Below are positions 1 to 7,444 of a stretch of 64,000 nucleotides of DNA, one piece after another. The position numbers and the translations under genes were made by a program. Under the pieces are notes generated by a model, which saw only the letters and a program-made list of their open reading frames with translations, was not told the DNA's origin and ran no database searches. Origin of the DNA: Rhodospirillales bacterium (GTDB lineage Bacteria > Pseudomonadota > Alphaproteobacteria > Micavibrionales > Micavibrionaceae); NCBI GenBank assembly GCA_020638395.1, contig JACKIP010000001.1:62001-126000 (forward strand), given 5' to 3'. Each line of letters begins with the position of its first letter. Position 1 is the stretch's first letter.

Positions 1-677
1 TGCACACACTCCCAAAACTCCGGCATATATGCAGCAAATGCCGCGGCCAGCGCATCGGCACGCACCAGTAGCAACCCGGTATTCCAGTAGCATCCATCTT
101 CAATATAAGTGCGCGCCCGCTCCGCCTCTGGTTTTTCATGAAAATGCTGCACCCGCAGAACCTCTTCAGATCCCGCCTGTTTTTCCCCGGCGCGAATATA
201 TCCATAGCCTGTATCCGGCATGGATGGAGTCTCCCCGAACAGGACAAAATCACCGGAAATTGCTGCGCCGATGCTTTTGGCGACCGCCGCATGCAAAACC
301 TCCGGGCGTGCTATTTTGTGATCGCACGGCAAAAACAGCAGCAATTCGTCCGGAGCCTGATCCTGAAAGTAACGGGCAGCAAGCGCCGCCGCCGGTGCCG
401 TATTGCGGCAGCATGGCTCTTCGAGAATAAGGTGCGGAGCCATTTTGATTTCCGAAAGATCCGCCCTGACCAGATCTGCATGTTGCCGATTACAAATCAC
501 GACGGGAGGTTTTGCCCCCAGAAATCGCAGGGCCGTTTCCTGCAACATGGTTTTATCAGAGCATAATGCAAGGAACGGTTTTGGTTTATCCGGTGTGGAT
601 AAGGGAAAAAGACGACGGCCAAGTCCGCCACATAGCAACACCGGACGAATAGCCGAAAGATCAGGCCGCTGCGGCAT
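1..677 (-). CDS. manC: mannose-1-phosphate guanylyltransferase, 3' end beyond window
   Basis: Leftward reading frame with no stop, starting at ATG 677 and running off the window edge, so about 225 N-terminal residues are present. The product would make GDP-mannose from mannose-1-phosphate and GTP in the cytoplasm. The N-terminus reads MPQRPDLSAIRPVLLCGGLG, then RRLFPLS and KPKPF, matching the nucleotide-binding signature of the family (GGxGTRLWPLSR...PKQF) with a few substitutions. Further in are CCRNTAPA, FLPCDHKI, DTGYGYI, FHEKPE and CYWNTGLL, all typical of the family. The start overlaps the end of fcl by 17 bases, so it is the third gene of a gmd-fcl-manC operon that supplies GDP-mannose and converts it to GDP-L-fucose. 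Whether a phosphomannose isomerase domain follows cannot be seen. Confidence 0.88.
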   Translation of the reverse strand, partial: MPQRPDLSAIRPVLLCGGLGRRLFPLSTPDKPKPFLALCSDKTMLQETALRFLGAKPPVVICNRQHADLVRADLSEIKMAPHLILEEPCCRNTAPAAALAARYFQDQAPDELLLFLPCDHKIARPEVLHAAVAKSIGAAISGDFVLFGETPSMPDTGYGYIRAGEKQAGSEEVLRVQHFHEKPEAERARTYIEDGCYWNTGLLLVRADALAAAFAAYMPEFWECV

Positions 678-1647
678 TCGGCGCCCCTTCCAATACTTCA
701 TAGCGCAGCAAATAATCCTGGTAGGCTCGGTGAAGACCTTCCCGCAGGTCGGTTTTCGGGCGCCAGCCACTTTCATGCAGCACGCTGTTATCCATAAGTT
801 TTCGCGGCGTGCCGTCCGGGTAAGAGGGGTCAAACACGATTTTCCCCTGATAGCCGACCGTTTCTGCAACCAGCGCCGCGAGATCCTGAATGCTGATCTC
901 GCGCCCCGATCCAACGTTAATGTGCCGGGCTCCCTGATAAAACTTTAACAGGTGAATTAAAGCACCCGCCAGATCATCTACATATAAAAATTCCCGCAAA
1001 GCCTGCCCGGTGCTCCACAGAGTGACCGCCGGGTCTTGTTGCATTTTTGCTGCATGAAATTTCATAAGCATCGCCGGAATGACATGAGAATTCCCGGCAT
1101 GGTAACGATCTCCCTTACCGTACAGATTACAGGGCATCGCCGAGATAAAGTCACATCCATATTGCTGCCGGTAGAACTGGCAAAGCTTTAATCCGGCAAT
1201 TTTTGCAATCGCATAGGCTTCGTTGGTCGGTTCCAGCGGCCCGGAGAGCAGTGCATCTTCCGGGATTGGCTGCGGCGCATATTTGGGATAAATGCAGGAA
1301 GATCCCAAAAACAGCAATCGCACCCCCTTTTGCCGGGAAGCCTCATGGATGATATGAGATGCAATCATCAGATTATCGTACAGAAAATCAGCCGAGGATG
1401 CGGCATTCGCGCCAATTCCACCCACTTTTGCTGCAGCAATAACAATGATATCCGGTCTTTCTCGCTGCATCCAGACAGACACATCTGCCTGCTGCCGCAA
1501 ATCCAGGTCAGCTTTGGAAACTCCCAGAATTTCACAATTTTCCTGCTGCAACTGCCGGACCAGCGCCGCCCCCACCATGCCTTCATGGCCAGCGACCCAT
1601 ATTCTTCTTCCGCAGAGATCATGCGGCGTGTCTGAAAACTCGCTCAT
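661..1647 (-). CDS. fcl: GDP-L-fucose synthase (GDP-4-keto-6-deoxymannose epimerase/reductase)
   Basis: A 328-residue extended short-chain dehydrogenase. It performs the 3,5-epimerisation and NADPH reduction that turn GDP-4-keto-6-deoxymannose into GDP-L-fucose. Visible motifs are a Rossmann glycine motif (WVAGHEGMVGAAL, near residue 20), AAKVGGIGAN, the serine motif LGSSCIYP, and the Tyr/Lys pair in NEAYAIAKIAG; PCNLYGKGD is also typical. Length fits the family, with about 10 extra N-terminal residues. It overlaps the end of gmd by 29 bases upstream and the start of manC by 17 bases downstream, which points to translational coupling in one operon for surface-polysaccharide sugar supply. Confidence 0.95.
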   Translation of the reverse strand: MSEFSDTPHDLCGRRIWVAGHEGMVGAALVRQLQQENCEILGVSKADLDLRQQADVSVWMQRERPDIIVIAAAKVGGIGANAASSADFLYDNLMIASHIIHEASRQKGVRLLFLGSSCIYPKYAPQPIPEDALLSGPLEPTNEAYAIAKIAGLKLCQFYRQQYGCDFISAMPCNLYGKGDRYHAGNSHVIPAMLMKFHAAKMQQDPAVTLWSTGQALREFLYVDDLAGALIHLLKFYQGARHINVGSGREISIQDLAALVAETVGYQGKIVFDPSYPDGTPRKLMDNSVLHESGWRPKTDLREGLHRAYQDYLLRYEVLEGAPNAAAA

Positions 1648-2689
1648 TTTTTTCTTTCAAATGGTCCATATGCTTTGAACGTTCTACCTGCGCTAGATCA
1701 GAGTGCAGCATTTCCTGAATCAGGGAACGAAAAGAGGTTTTGGGCGTCCACCCCAGATCTTCATAAGCTTTTGTTGCGTCTCCGCACAAAAAATGCACAT
1801 CATTCGGGCGGTAAAATTGCGGATCAATTTTTACCAGAATATCTCCAGTTTTTCGCTCATACCCGACTTCGTCCGGCCCCATACCGCGCCAGACGATCTC
1901 TCGCCCGATCTCTGCAAACGCTATTTCCACCAGTTGGCGGACGGAATGGGTCTGACCGGTTGCCAGTATATAATCCTGCGGCTCGGATTGTTGCAGCATC
2001 AGCCACATTCCTTCGACATAATCGCGGGCATGTCCCCAATCGCGCACCGCATCCAGATTGCCAAGCGTTATATGTGTTTTTAGCCCGCAATAAATTTCAG
2101 CCACCGCTTTGGTCACTTTGCGCGTGACGAAGTCTTCCCCGCGTAACGGGCTTTCATGATTAAACAAAATTCCGTTGACCGCAAATATTCCATAGGACTC
2201 CCGGTAGGTCCGAACCATCCAGTAAGCATATAGTTTTGCTGCAGCATAAGGACTGCACGGCTGGAACGGCGTTTTCTCATGTTGCGGGGCCGGGGCATTG
2301 CCAAACAGCTCCGACGAGCTGGCCTGATAAAATTTTGCTCCCAGATTTAACGTCCGGATCGCCTCCAGCAGCCGCAGAACCCCCAGTGCATCTACATTTG
2401 CAGTTTGTTCCGGAATTTGAAAACTGGTTGCAACATGACTTTGCGCCCCAAGGTTATAAATTTCATCCGGCTGCACCTCATGCAGCAATCGGAAAACATT
2501 CCCTCCATCCGTTAAATCACCGGCATGCAGAAAAAACCGGGGGTGTGAAAGAATATCGGCCAGCCGCTCTGTATTATCGACCTCGCAGCGCGGCTGCATG
2601 CCGTGAACCTCATATCCTTTTTCCAGTAGAAATCGCGACAGATAGGCTCCGTCCTGCCCGGTAACTCCTGTGATAAATGCTTTATTCAT
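1619..2689 (-). CDS. gmd: GDP-mannose 4,6-dehydratase
   Basis: First gene of the leftward GDP-fucose operon; 356 residues from ATG 2689. It converts GDP-mannose to GDP-4-keto-6-deoxymannose, the substrate of the adjacent fcl product. The N-terminus MNKAFITGVTGQDGAYLSRF carries the NADP-binding glycine motif. SSSELFGNAP and SPYAAAKLYAYW supply the active-site Ser/Tyr/Lys, and the arginine-rich substrate segment HESPLRGEDFVTRKVT is intact. The frame stays open for another 399 bases upstream, but that extension runs into the neighbouring insertion element and has no family similarity, so I chose the start at 2689. Confidence 0.95.
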   Translation of the reverse strand: MNKAFITGVTGQDGAYLSRFLLEKGYEVHGMQPRCEVDNTERLADILSHPRFFLHAGDLTDGGNVFRLLHEVQPDEIYNLGAQSHVATSFQIPEQTANVDALGVLRLLEAIRTLNLGAKFYQASSSELFGNAPAPQHEKTPFQPCSPYAAAKLYAYWMVRTYRESYGIFAVNGILFNHESPLRGEDFVTRKVTKAVAEIYCGLKTHITLGNLDAVRDWGHARDYVEGMWLMLQQSEPQDYILATGQTHSVRQLVEIAFAEIGREIVWRGMGPDEVGYERKTGDILVKIDPQFYRPNDVHFLCGDATKAYEDLGWTPKTSFRSLIQEMLHSDLAQVERSKHMDHLKEKNERVFRHAA

Positions 2690-2884
2690 GACTGTATCCT
2701 GACTGCACGCAAAAGAGGAAAACATACATATATATGACCTGCATACGACTTTTTGCATTTTTTGCGCCAGTTTGCAAAAAATTTGTAAAAATGGGTAGGA
2801 CATAAGGGCACTTCTAAAAACGCCTGACTTTGGTAAAGATCTGAGATTCTGTTGTGAGTGTTTGTAATGAAAGGATATCAAGAT

Positions 2885-3502
2885 ATGAGTCAGCCGGGAT
2901 TTTTCGATGTTGAGGATTGCTATAAAGCGCTGAGCACGTGCGGAGACCCGCTGGAAGTTCTGGCGGAGCATATTCCATGGGAAACGTTTGGCTACCGGCT
3001 GAACAAGGCGTTGAAGCGTTCTGCGGAGAAGAACACAGGCCGCCCGCCGTTCGACGCAGTGATGATGTTCAAGATTCTGGTGTTGCAATCGCTGGATAAT
3101 TTGTCGGACGAGCGGATGGAATTTTTGATCCGGGATCGTTTGACGTTCCGGCGGTTTTTAGGGATTGGGCTTGATGGCCGGGTGCCGGACGCGAAAACGA
3201 TCTGGCTGTTCCGGGAGCGCCTGACGCAGGCGGGCGCGATTGACAAGCTGTTCGCCCTGTTTGGCCGTCATCTGGATGAGTGCGGCTTGCGGGCCACGGG
3301 CGGACAGATCGTGGATGCCTCTTTTGTGCATGTGCCAATCCAGCGCAACAGCTGGGAGGAGAACCAGACCATCAAGGCCGGAGATGTGCCGGAAGACTGG
3401 GCGGACAAATCACCTTACGATACACTCATTGATATCTGGAAATCTAAACCAGATTTATTTAAAATAAACCCACTCCAAAAGACCGTGGGACTAAACAATT
3501 GA
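2885..3502 (+). pseudogene. IS5-family transposase, N-terminal part only
   Basis: A 205-codon frame; about the first 183 residues match the N-terminal half of IS5-type DDE transposases, including the InsH-like N-terminal domain (RPPFDAVMMFKILVLQS, LSDERMEFLIRDR) and the first catalytic aspartate in QIVDASFVHVP. After DWADKSP (about position 3420) family similarity stops, and about 20 unrelated residues precede the stop. The second catalytic aspartate block (usually ADKGY) is absent, so the protein cannot be an active transposase alone. ATG 2885 is preferred because aaagga lies 9 bases upstream. The stop TGA overlaps the TTG start of the following kinase-fold gene, so translation of the fragment may carry ribosomes into the cargo. 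Confidence 0.85.
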
Positions 3503-4449
3503 ATATTCAAGAATCACTCGACCCTGATGAAAAGGCTGCGGCTCATGTAGCGTCTCACCTGATAGGCGAGACGGTGGCCTCTATTTCAAGACTGACAACT
3601 GGAAATCAGAACTACGTTTATGCCGTGGATACCGAACAATCCACGTATGTGATCAGGATGACAAATAAATTCAGAGATAAGTTTGTCAGTGCTTTACATT
3701 GGCAGGAACAACTCATTCCACTCGATGTGCCACTAGCCAAATTCATTGCTCAGGATTTAGACGGCCAATATTCACCTTTTCCGGCGCTGCTGATGAAACG
3801 GTTGCCAGGAGCCGATATTGGCAGGGCCTATCCATCTTTGACAGCAGAGCAGAAGAAATCCATCGCGCGGCAAATGGTGGATATTCATGCCAAACTAGAC
3901 GCCTTGCCAGATGGTTCAAAATACGGATATACCCCGAACCCACCGCATGAGACATGGGTTGATTTTCTGACCAAGGATTTGAATGTGGCCTCTGACCGGG
4001 TTTTTAAGGCGCAGATTTTTGACAAGGGTGTCGTTGAGATCGCCTTTTCTGAGCTCGATTCACTTAAAGAAGATTTGTTAAAAATCCGTCCGCGCCCCTT
4101 TATGCCGGACACCACTGTCAAAAACGTGATTATACATGAGGGCGCATTGATGGGAATTGTGGACGTCGATGATATTTGTTACGGCGACCCACTATTTACG
4201 CTATCATTGACCTATGCAGGATCGGAAATTGATGGGTTAGATACTGATTATGCCGATGCCTGGGCAAGATCTCTGGATCTCGATCTTCATGCCCAATGCC
4301 GTTTGGAGTTTTATCGATTATTGCATACGATTTGGTTTATGGGAGAACAAGCGATTGTGTCTGCAAACGGTCAAAAGCTGAATTTTGACACAGAAAAATT
4401 GAAGCAAATGTTTGACGGTTCGGTTGAGCGGTTGCGGGAGAAAGTATAA
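3499..4449 (+). CDS. APH/choline kinase-fold phosphotransferase (IS cargo)
   Basis: A 316-residue protein of the aminoglycoside phosphotransferase/choline kinase superfamily; the substrate cannot be told. Seen in the sequence: a nucleotide-loop-like GNQNYVYAVD followed by YVIRM near residue 50; a hinge-like ALLMKRLPG; a catalytic-loop block PFMPDTTVKNVII, which keeps the Asp and Asn of the HGDxxxxN motif but has Met for His; and the metal-binding block GIVDVDDICYGDP. The start is TTG at 3499, overlapping the stop of the transposase fragment; no ATG occurs for about 50 codons. It lies entirely inside an IS5-type element and replaces the middle of its transposase. A housekeeping or metabolite kinase is as likely as a resistance function. 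Confidence 0.75.
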   Translation: MNIQESLDPDEKAAAHVASHLIGETVASISRLTTGNQNYVYAVDTEQSTYVIRMTNKFRDKFVSALHWQEQLIPLDVPLAKFIAQDLDGQYSPFPALLMKRLPGADIGRAYPSLTAEQKKSIARQMVDIHAKLDALPDGSKYGYTPNPPHETWVDFLTKDLNVASDRVFKAQIFDKGVVEIAFSELDSLKEDLLKIRPRPFMPDTTVKNVIIHEGALMGIVDVDDICYGDPLFTLSLTYAGSEIDGLDTDYADAWARSLDLDLHAQCRLEFYRLLHTIWFMGEQAIVSANGQKLNFDTEKLKQMFDGSVERLREKV

Positions 4450-4490
4450 TCATGGTTTACATAAAGTTTTTTAGAGAATTATGGGCACCT

Positions 4491-4700
4491 CAAAAAAGAG
4501 CCAATAAGCGCCGATCAAGCGTCCGCGTGCGGGTCGAACATGTCTTTGGCCATCAGACGAACGCCATGGGCGGCACACTCGTGCGCTCCGTCGGCATCGT
4601 GCGGGCCAAAGCGAAAATCGGCCTGAAAAACCTCGCCTATAACATGCAACGCTTCGTCTTCCTGATCCGCAACGACCAAGGACGATCTGCACCCGCATAG
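4491..4700 (+). pseudogene. IS5-family transposase, C-terminal part only
   Basis: About 70 codons matching the C-terminus of IS5-type transposases, including the third catalytic residue in VRVEHVFGHQTNAMGG and the tail KIGLKNLAYNMQRFVFL. It has no proper start of its own. It belongs to the same family as the N-terminal piece at 2885 and lies on the same strand, but roughly 80-100 residues of an intact protein, including the central aspartate, are missing between them. Confidence 0.8.
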
Positions 4701-4919
4701 TGCCCCAATAATGGTATTACGTTAAAAGAACCCCCGAAAAAACCAAAACCCGGCAAAAATCCGGGTCCTGACCTCCGGCTGCCCAATCGCTCTGGTCCAT
4801 CCCGCAAAAAAAACCTTTTTAGAGGTGCCCATAAGGCAAAATCCGGCCTTGTTCCGGTTGAATGTTTTATGCTTAGATGGGATGAAACTTTAATCGCCAA
4901 AATTGCCGAGGACATTAAA

Positions 4920-5318
4920 ATGCACCGTATTCTGTTGACACTTCCCGTTCTGTTCCTTCTGTCCGCCTGCCAGACGACCGGCACAAATTACGCGGCCATT
5001 CCCAATGGTATTACCCCTGCGGACTCGAATATGACCTGCGACCAGATGCAGGCCGAATTCATGCAACTGGATCAGATTATCACCGCCGCCGGGGGCGCGC
5101 AGGCGAATAATCAGATGGCAAATGCCGGCGTACAGGCTGCCCAGCAAAGCATGTATTATTCCACAGGGTATCAGGAACGCGGCATCCTGAGCGGTCTGGC
5201 GACCCTTGCCAATAGCATGACCTCCAGCAATGCCCAGCAAACACAGCAACAGGCCTATGCCGCTCAGAACCGGCGTAATCAGCTGCTCACTCTGGCACAA
5301 CAAAAGGGCTGCATGTAA
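4920..5318 (+). CDS. small lipoprotein, unknown function
   Basis: A 132-residue predicted lipoprotein. The N-terminus MHRILLTLPVLFLLSAC is a classical lipoprotein signal with the lipobox LSAC, so Cys17 should be lipidated and the rest periplasmic. The mature part is rich in Gln, Ala and Asn and ends in QQKGCM; two further cysteines (in MTCDQMQ and at the end) might pair. I do not recognise a family. ATG 4920 is preferred over an upstream in-frame ATG because gagga lies about 10 bases before it and it begins the signal peptide. It ends 5 bases before yggS and probably shares its transcript. Confidence 0.8.
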   Translation: MHRILLTLPVLFLLSACQTTGTNYAAIPNGITPADSNMTCDQMQAEFMQLDQIITAAGGAQANNQMANAGVQAAQQSMYYSTGYQERGILSGLATLANSMTSSNAQQTQQQAYAAQNRRNQLLTLAQQKGCM

Positions 5319-5323
5319 TCCTC

Positions 5324-5968
5324 ATGACGTTTGCAGCCCGTCGCGCGCAATTTCTGGAAGACATCCGAGACTCGCAAACCCCGTCCGCCCGGCTCATGGC
5401 TGTCAGTAAAATGCAGCCCGCAGAATCCATCAAGGACGCGCTGGCAGCCGGGCAGCGACTATTCGGGGAAAACCGGGTACAGGACGCAGAAGACCGCTGG
5501 ACAGAGTATAAACGCACCATCCCCGACCTCGATCTGCACCTGATCGGCCCTCTGCAAACCAACAAAGCAGACAAAGCCGTGGCCCTGTTCGATATGATCC
5601 ATAGCCTTGACCGGGAAAAACTGGCGCAAATCCTATCGCAGGAAATGCAAAAACAGCAAAAGAAACTCCCATGCCTGATTCAGGTCAATACCGGCGAAGA
5701 AACACAGAAAGCCGGCATTCTGCCGTGTGATCTGCCGGATTTTCTTGAGTTCTGCCGCAAAGAATGCCGCCTTGATATTCAGGGACTGATGTGCATTCCC
5801 CCGGCGCAGGATCCGCCCGCCCTGCACTTTGCATTTCTTAAAAAACTGGCTAAAGCTCACGCACTTTCACAGCTCAGCATGGGGATGAGCGCCGACTACA
5901 CCAAAGCTTTAAGACTTGGAACGACTTATATACGTATTGGAACAGCCCTGTTTGGGCAAAGAATTTAA
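5324..5968 (+). CDS. yggS: YggS/PROSC-type pyridoxal phosphate homeostasis protein
   Basis: A 214-residue single-domain alanine-racemase-like barrel protein of the YggS/PLPBP family, which binds pyridoxal 5'-phosphate and buffers its free level. Visible marks are the PLP-lysine motif LMAVSKMQP near residue 29, FGENRVQDAEDRW, LHLIGPLQTNK, IQVNTGEETQKAG, the family signature LSMGMSADYTKAL, and the C-terminal RIGTALFG. Length is slightly under the usual 220-235. It follows the lipoprotein gene by 5 bases. Confidence 0.93.
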   Translation: MTFAARRAQFLEDIRDSQTPSARLMAVSKMQPAESIKDALAAGQRLFGENRVQDAEDRWTEYKRTIPDLDLHLIGPLQTNKADKAVALFDMIHSLDREKLAQILSQEMQKQQKKLPCLIQVNTGEETQKAGILPCDLPDFLEFCRKECRLDIQGLMCIPPAQDPPALHFAFLKKLAKAHALSQLSMGMSADYTKALRLGTTYIRIGTALFGQRI

Positions 5969-6061
5969 GATTTTAAGTAAATTGGTAACAATTAACAGCT
6001 ATAATGAAATTATAAACAAAATCACTCACTATTTAACTTACTCTCTGATTTTTTATTCTTT

Positions 6062-6553
6062 ATGCCTCTTAACCTCGAAAATCTCAGTGTTCTGGTCGTC
6101 GAAGATACGCTCCCCATGCGTAAAATCATCCATGCCGTCCTGATGACTCTGGGGGTTGGAAAAATCTATAATGCCGAAAACGGGGAAGAGGGCTACCGCA
6201 ACTTTTTACGTCACAATCAGGATATTATTATCACTGACTGGCATATGCCAAACGTCAACGGTCTGGATCTGATCCAGATGATCCGCCGCAATGCCAATTC
6301 CCCCAACCGGCTGGTGCCGATCATTATGATGACCGGTTATAGCGCTTTTCCACGGGTTTCGCAGGCGCGGGATTACGGAGTCACCGAATTTCTGGTCAAA
6401 CCCTTCAGCGCCGAAGACCTTGCCAAACGTCTGGCTCACGTTATCAATAAACCCCGCGATTTTATCGAATCCCCTTATTACTTTGGCCCTTGCCGCCGCC
6501 GTAAAGACGGCTCAGATTATAGAGGGCTGGAAAAACGACGCTCCAGACCCTAA
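6062..6553 (+). CDS. single-domain CheY-like response regulator
   Basis: A 163-residue protein made of one receiver domain and a short basic tail. The acidic pocket is in VLVVEDTLPMRK, the phospho-acceptor aspartate in IIITDWHMPNVNG, the switch Thr in IIMMTGYS and the conserved Lys in EFLVKPFSAED. There is no DNA-binding or enzymatic output domain, so it acts by protein contact. The basic C-terminal tail (about residues 138-163, PCRRRKDGSDYRGLEKRRSR) is characteristic of small receivers of unknown role in alphaproteobacteria. The gene 18 bases downstream encodes an HPt-like helical protein, its probable partner. Confidence 0.9.
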   Translation: MPLNLENLSVLVVEDTLPMRKIIHAVLMTLGVGKIYNAENGEEGYRNFLRHNQDIIITDWHMPNVNGLDLIQMIRRNANSPNRLVPIIMMTGYSAFPRVSQARDYGVTEFLVKPFSAEDLAKRLAHVINKPRDFIESPYYFGPCRRRKDGSDYRGLEKRRSRP

Positions 6554-6571
6554 ACACAAAGACCGTACCAC

Positions 6572-7102
6572 ATGACCCAAAATACAGGCATAGAACCAAA
6601 GATCATCAAAGCTTCCTATATCCTGCAGGCAAAGGTTGGAACCGGCACGATTGATCCGCAAAAAATACATGAATCACAGCGCGTGATTGACAATAACCGA
6701 GTTGATTTTGTGCCGGTCGGTCTGGAGTTTCTGGATGAACTGGAGAAAATCCTGAAAGAAGCTAAAATGCAGGCTATCGTGAATTCGGCAGAACTGCGCG
6801 AACGACTGACCCAGCCAATCATGCAACTGAAAGGTAATGCCGGTATGTTCAAATACAACCTGATCGGCGATCTGGCAAATATTATGCTGTCTTTTCTGGA
6901 AGCCCTGCAAGAAGTTGATACGGATGCATTTGAAATTGTCGAGGCGCACCATAAAACACTCAAAGCAATTATTCTTAAGCGCATTATGGGGGACGGCGGA
7001 CCACATGGCATCGCATTCCGGAACGAATTAAAAGATGCCTGCCGCCGCTACTTCATCAAACGGGATATTTCCATTCCGGCGCTTTTGGCCGCAACGACAT
7101 GA
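6572..7102 (+). CDS. HPt-like helical protein without the phospho-histidine
   Basis: A 176-residue, mostly helical cytoplasmic protein just downstream of the CheY-like receiver gene, probably co-transcribed. The segment PIMQLKGNAGMFKYNLIGDL resembles the signature helix of histidine phosphotransfer domains (HxLKGxAxxxG) and is followed by LANIMLSFLEAL, as in that fold. The phospho-accepting His position is Met (MQLKG). That would make it a receiver-binding or scaffold protein rather than a phosphate carrier; this is inference. EAHHKTLKAI offers other histidines further on. I know no named function. Confidence 0.65.
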   Translation: MTQNTGIEPKIIKASYILQAKVGTGTIDPQKIHESQRVIDNNRVDFVPVGLEFLDELEKILKEAKMQAIVNSAELRERLTQPIMQLKGNAGMFKYNLIGDLANIMLSFLEALQEVDTDAFEIVEAHHKTLKAIILKRIMGDGGPHGIAFRNELKDACRRYFIKRDISIPALLAATT

Positions 7103-7166
7103 CAAGGCTTGCAAAAATTTCTAAAACGCAGTATGTCTGCTAAAGCAAATACAAAATAGAGACTTT

Positions 7167-7385
7167 ATGGCAAAAGAAGATTTGATTGAATTTAAAGGCA
7201 TTGTATCGGAAGTCCTTCCGAATGCGATGTTTCGTGTCAAACTGGAAAATGACCATGAAATTCTGGCGCACTCTGCCGGAAAAATGCGCAAGAACCGCAT
7301 TCGCGTTCTGGCGGGCGATAAGGTTGTTGTGGAAATGACTCCGTACGACCTGACCAAAGGCCGGATTATTTTCCGCGAAAAATAA
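7167..7385 (+). CDS. infA: translation initiation factor IF-1
   Basis: A 72-residue S1/OB-fold protein with the standard length and sequence of bacterial IF-1: MAKEDLIEFKGIVSEVLPNA, MFRVKLENDHEILAH, SAGKMRKNRIRVLAGD, and the C-terminal MTPYDLTKGRIIFREK. It binds the 30S A site during initiation. It stands between the HPt-like gene and gyrA, each separated by about 60 bases. Confidence 0.97.
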   Translation: MAKEDLIEFKGIVSEVLPNAMFRVKLENDHEILAHSAGKMRKNRIRVLAGDKVVVEMTPYDLTKGRIIFREK

Positions 7386-7444
7386 GCCAATCAAATTCAG
7401 CGCTGTCCCTTGCCACTCTTGCAGTTTCCTGCTAGGTGTAATAC

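Larger units (their letters stand above)
2806..4830 (+). mobile_element. IS5-family derivative carrying a phosphotransferase gene
   Basis: About 2025 bp bounded by near-perfect 15-bp inverted repeats: gggcacttctaaaaa at 2806 and tttttagaggtgccc ending at 4830 (one mismatch). Both sides are flanked by the same four bases ATAA (2802-2805 and 4831-4834), which I read as the target duplication; 4-bp duplications are normal for the IS5 subgroup. Inside are the N-terminal part of an IS5-type transposase, an unrelated kinase-fold gene, and the C-terminal part of the transposase. A second pair of end-like sequences, tttttagag (about 4469) and gggcacctcaaaaaa (4483), lies just before the C-terminal piece, so the element may be a composite of two deleted copies. 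Confidence 0.8.

Noticed and set aside
2690..3088. N-terminal extension of gmd in the open frame
   Set aside because: It would start inside the IS5 element and lacks similarity to Gmd; ATG 2689 begins the family's first strand.
3499..4449. Aminoglycoside resistance gene
   Set aside because: The APH fold is clear but the catalytic His is replaced and no specific resistance subfamily is recognisable; calling resistance would be over-reading.
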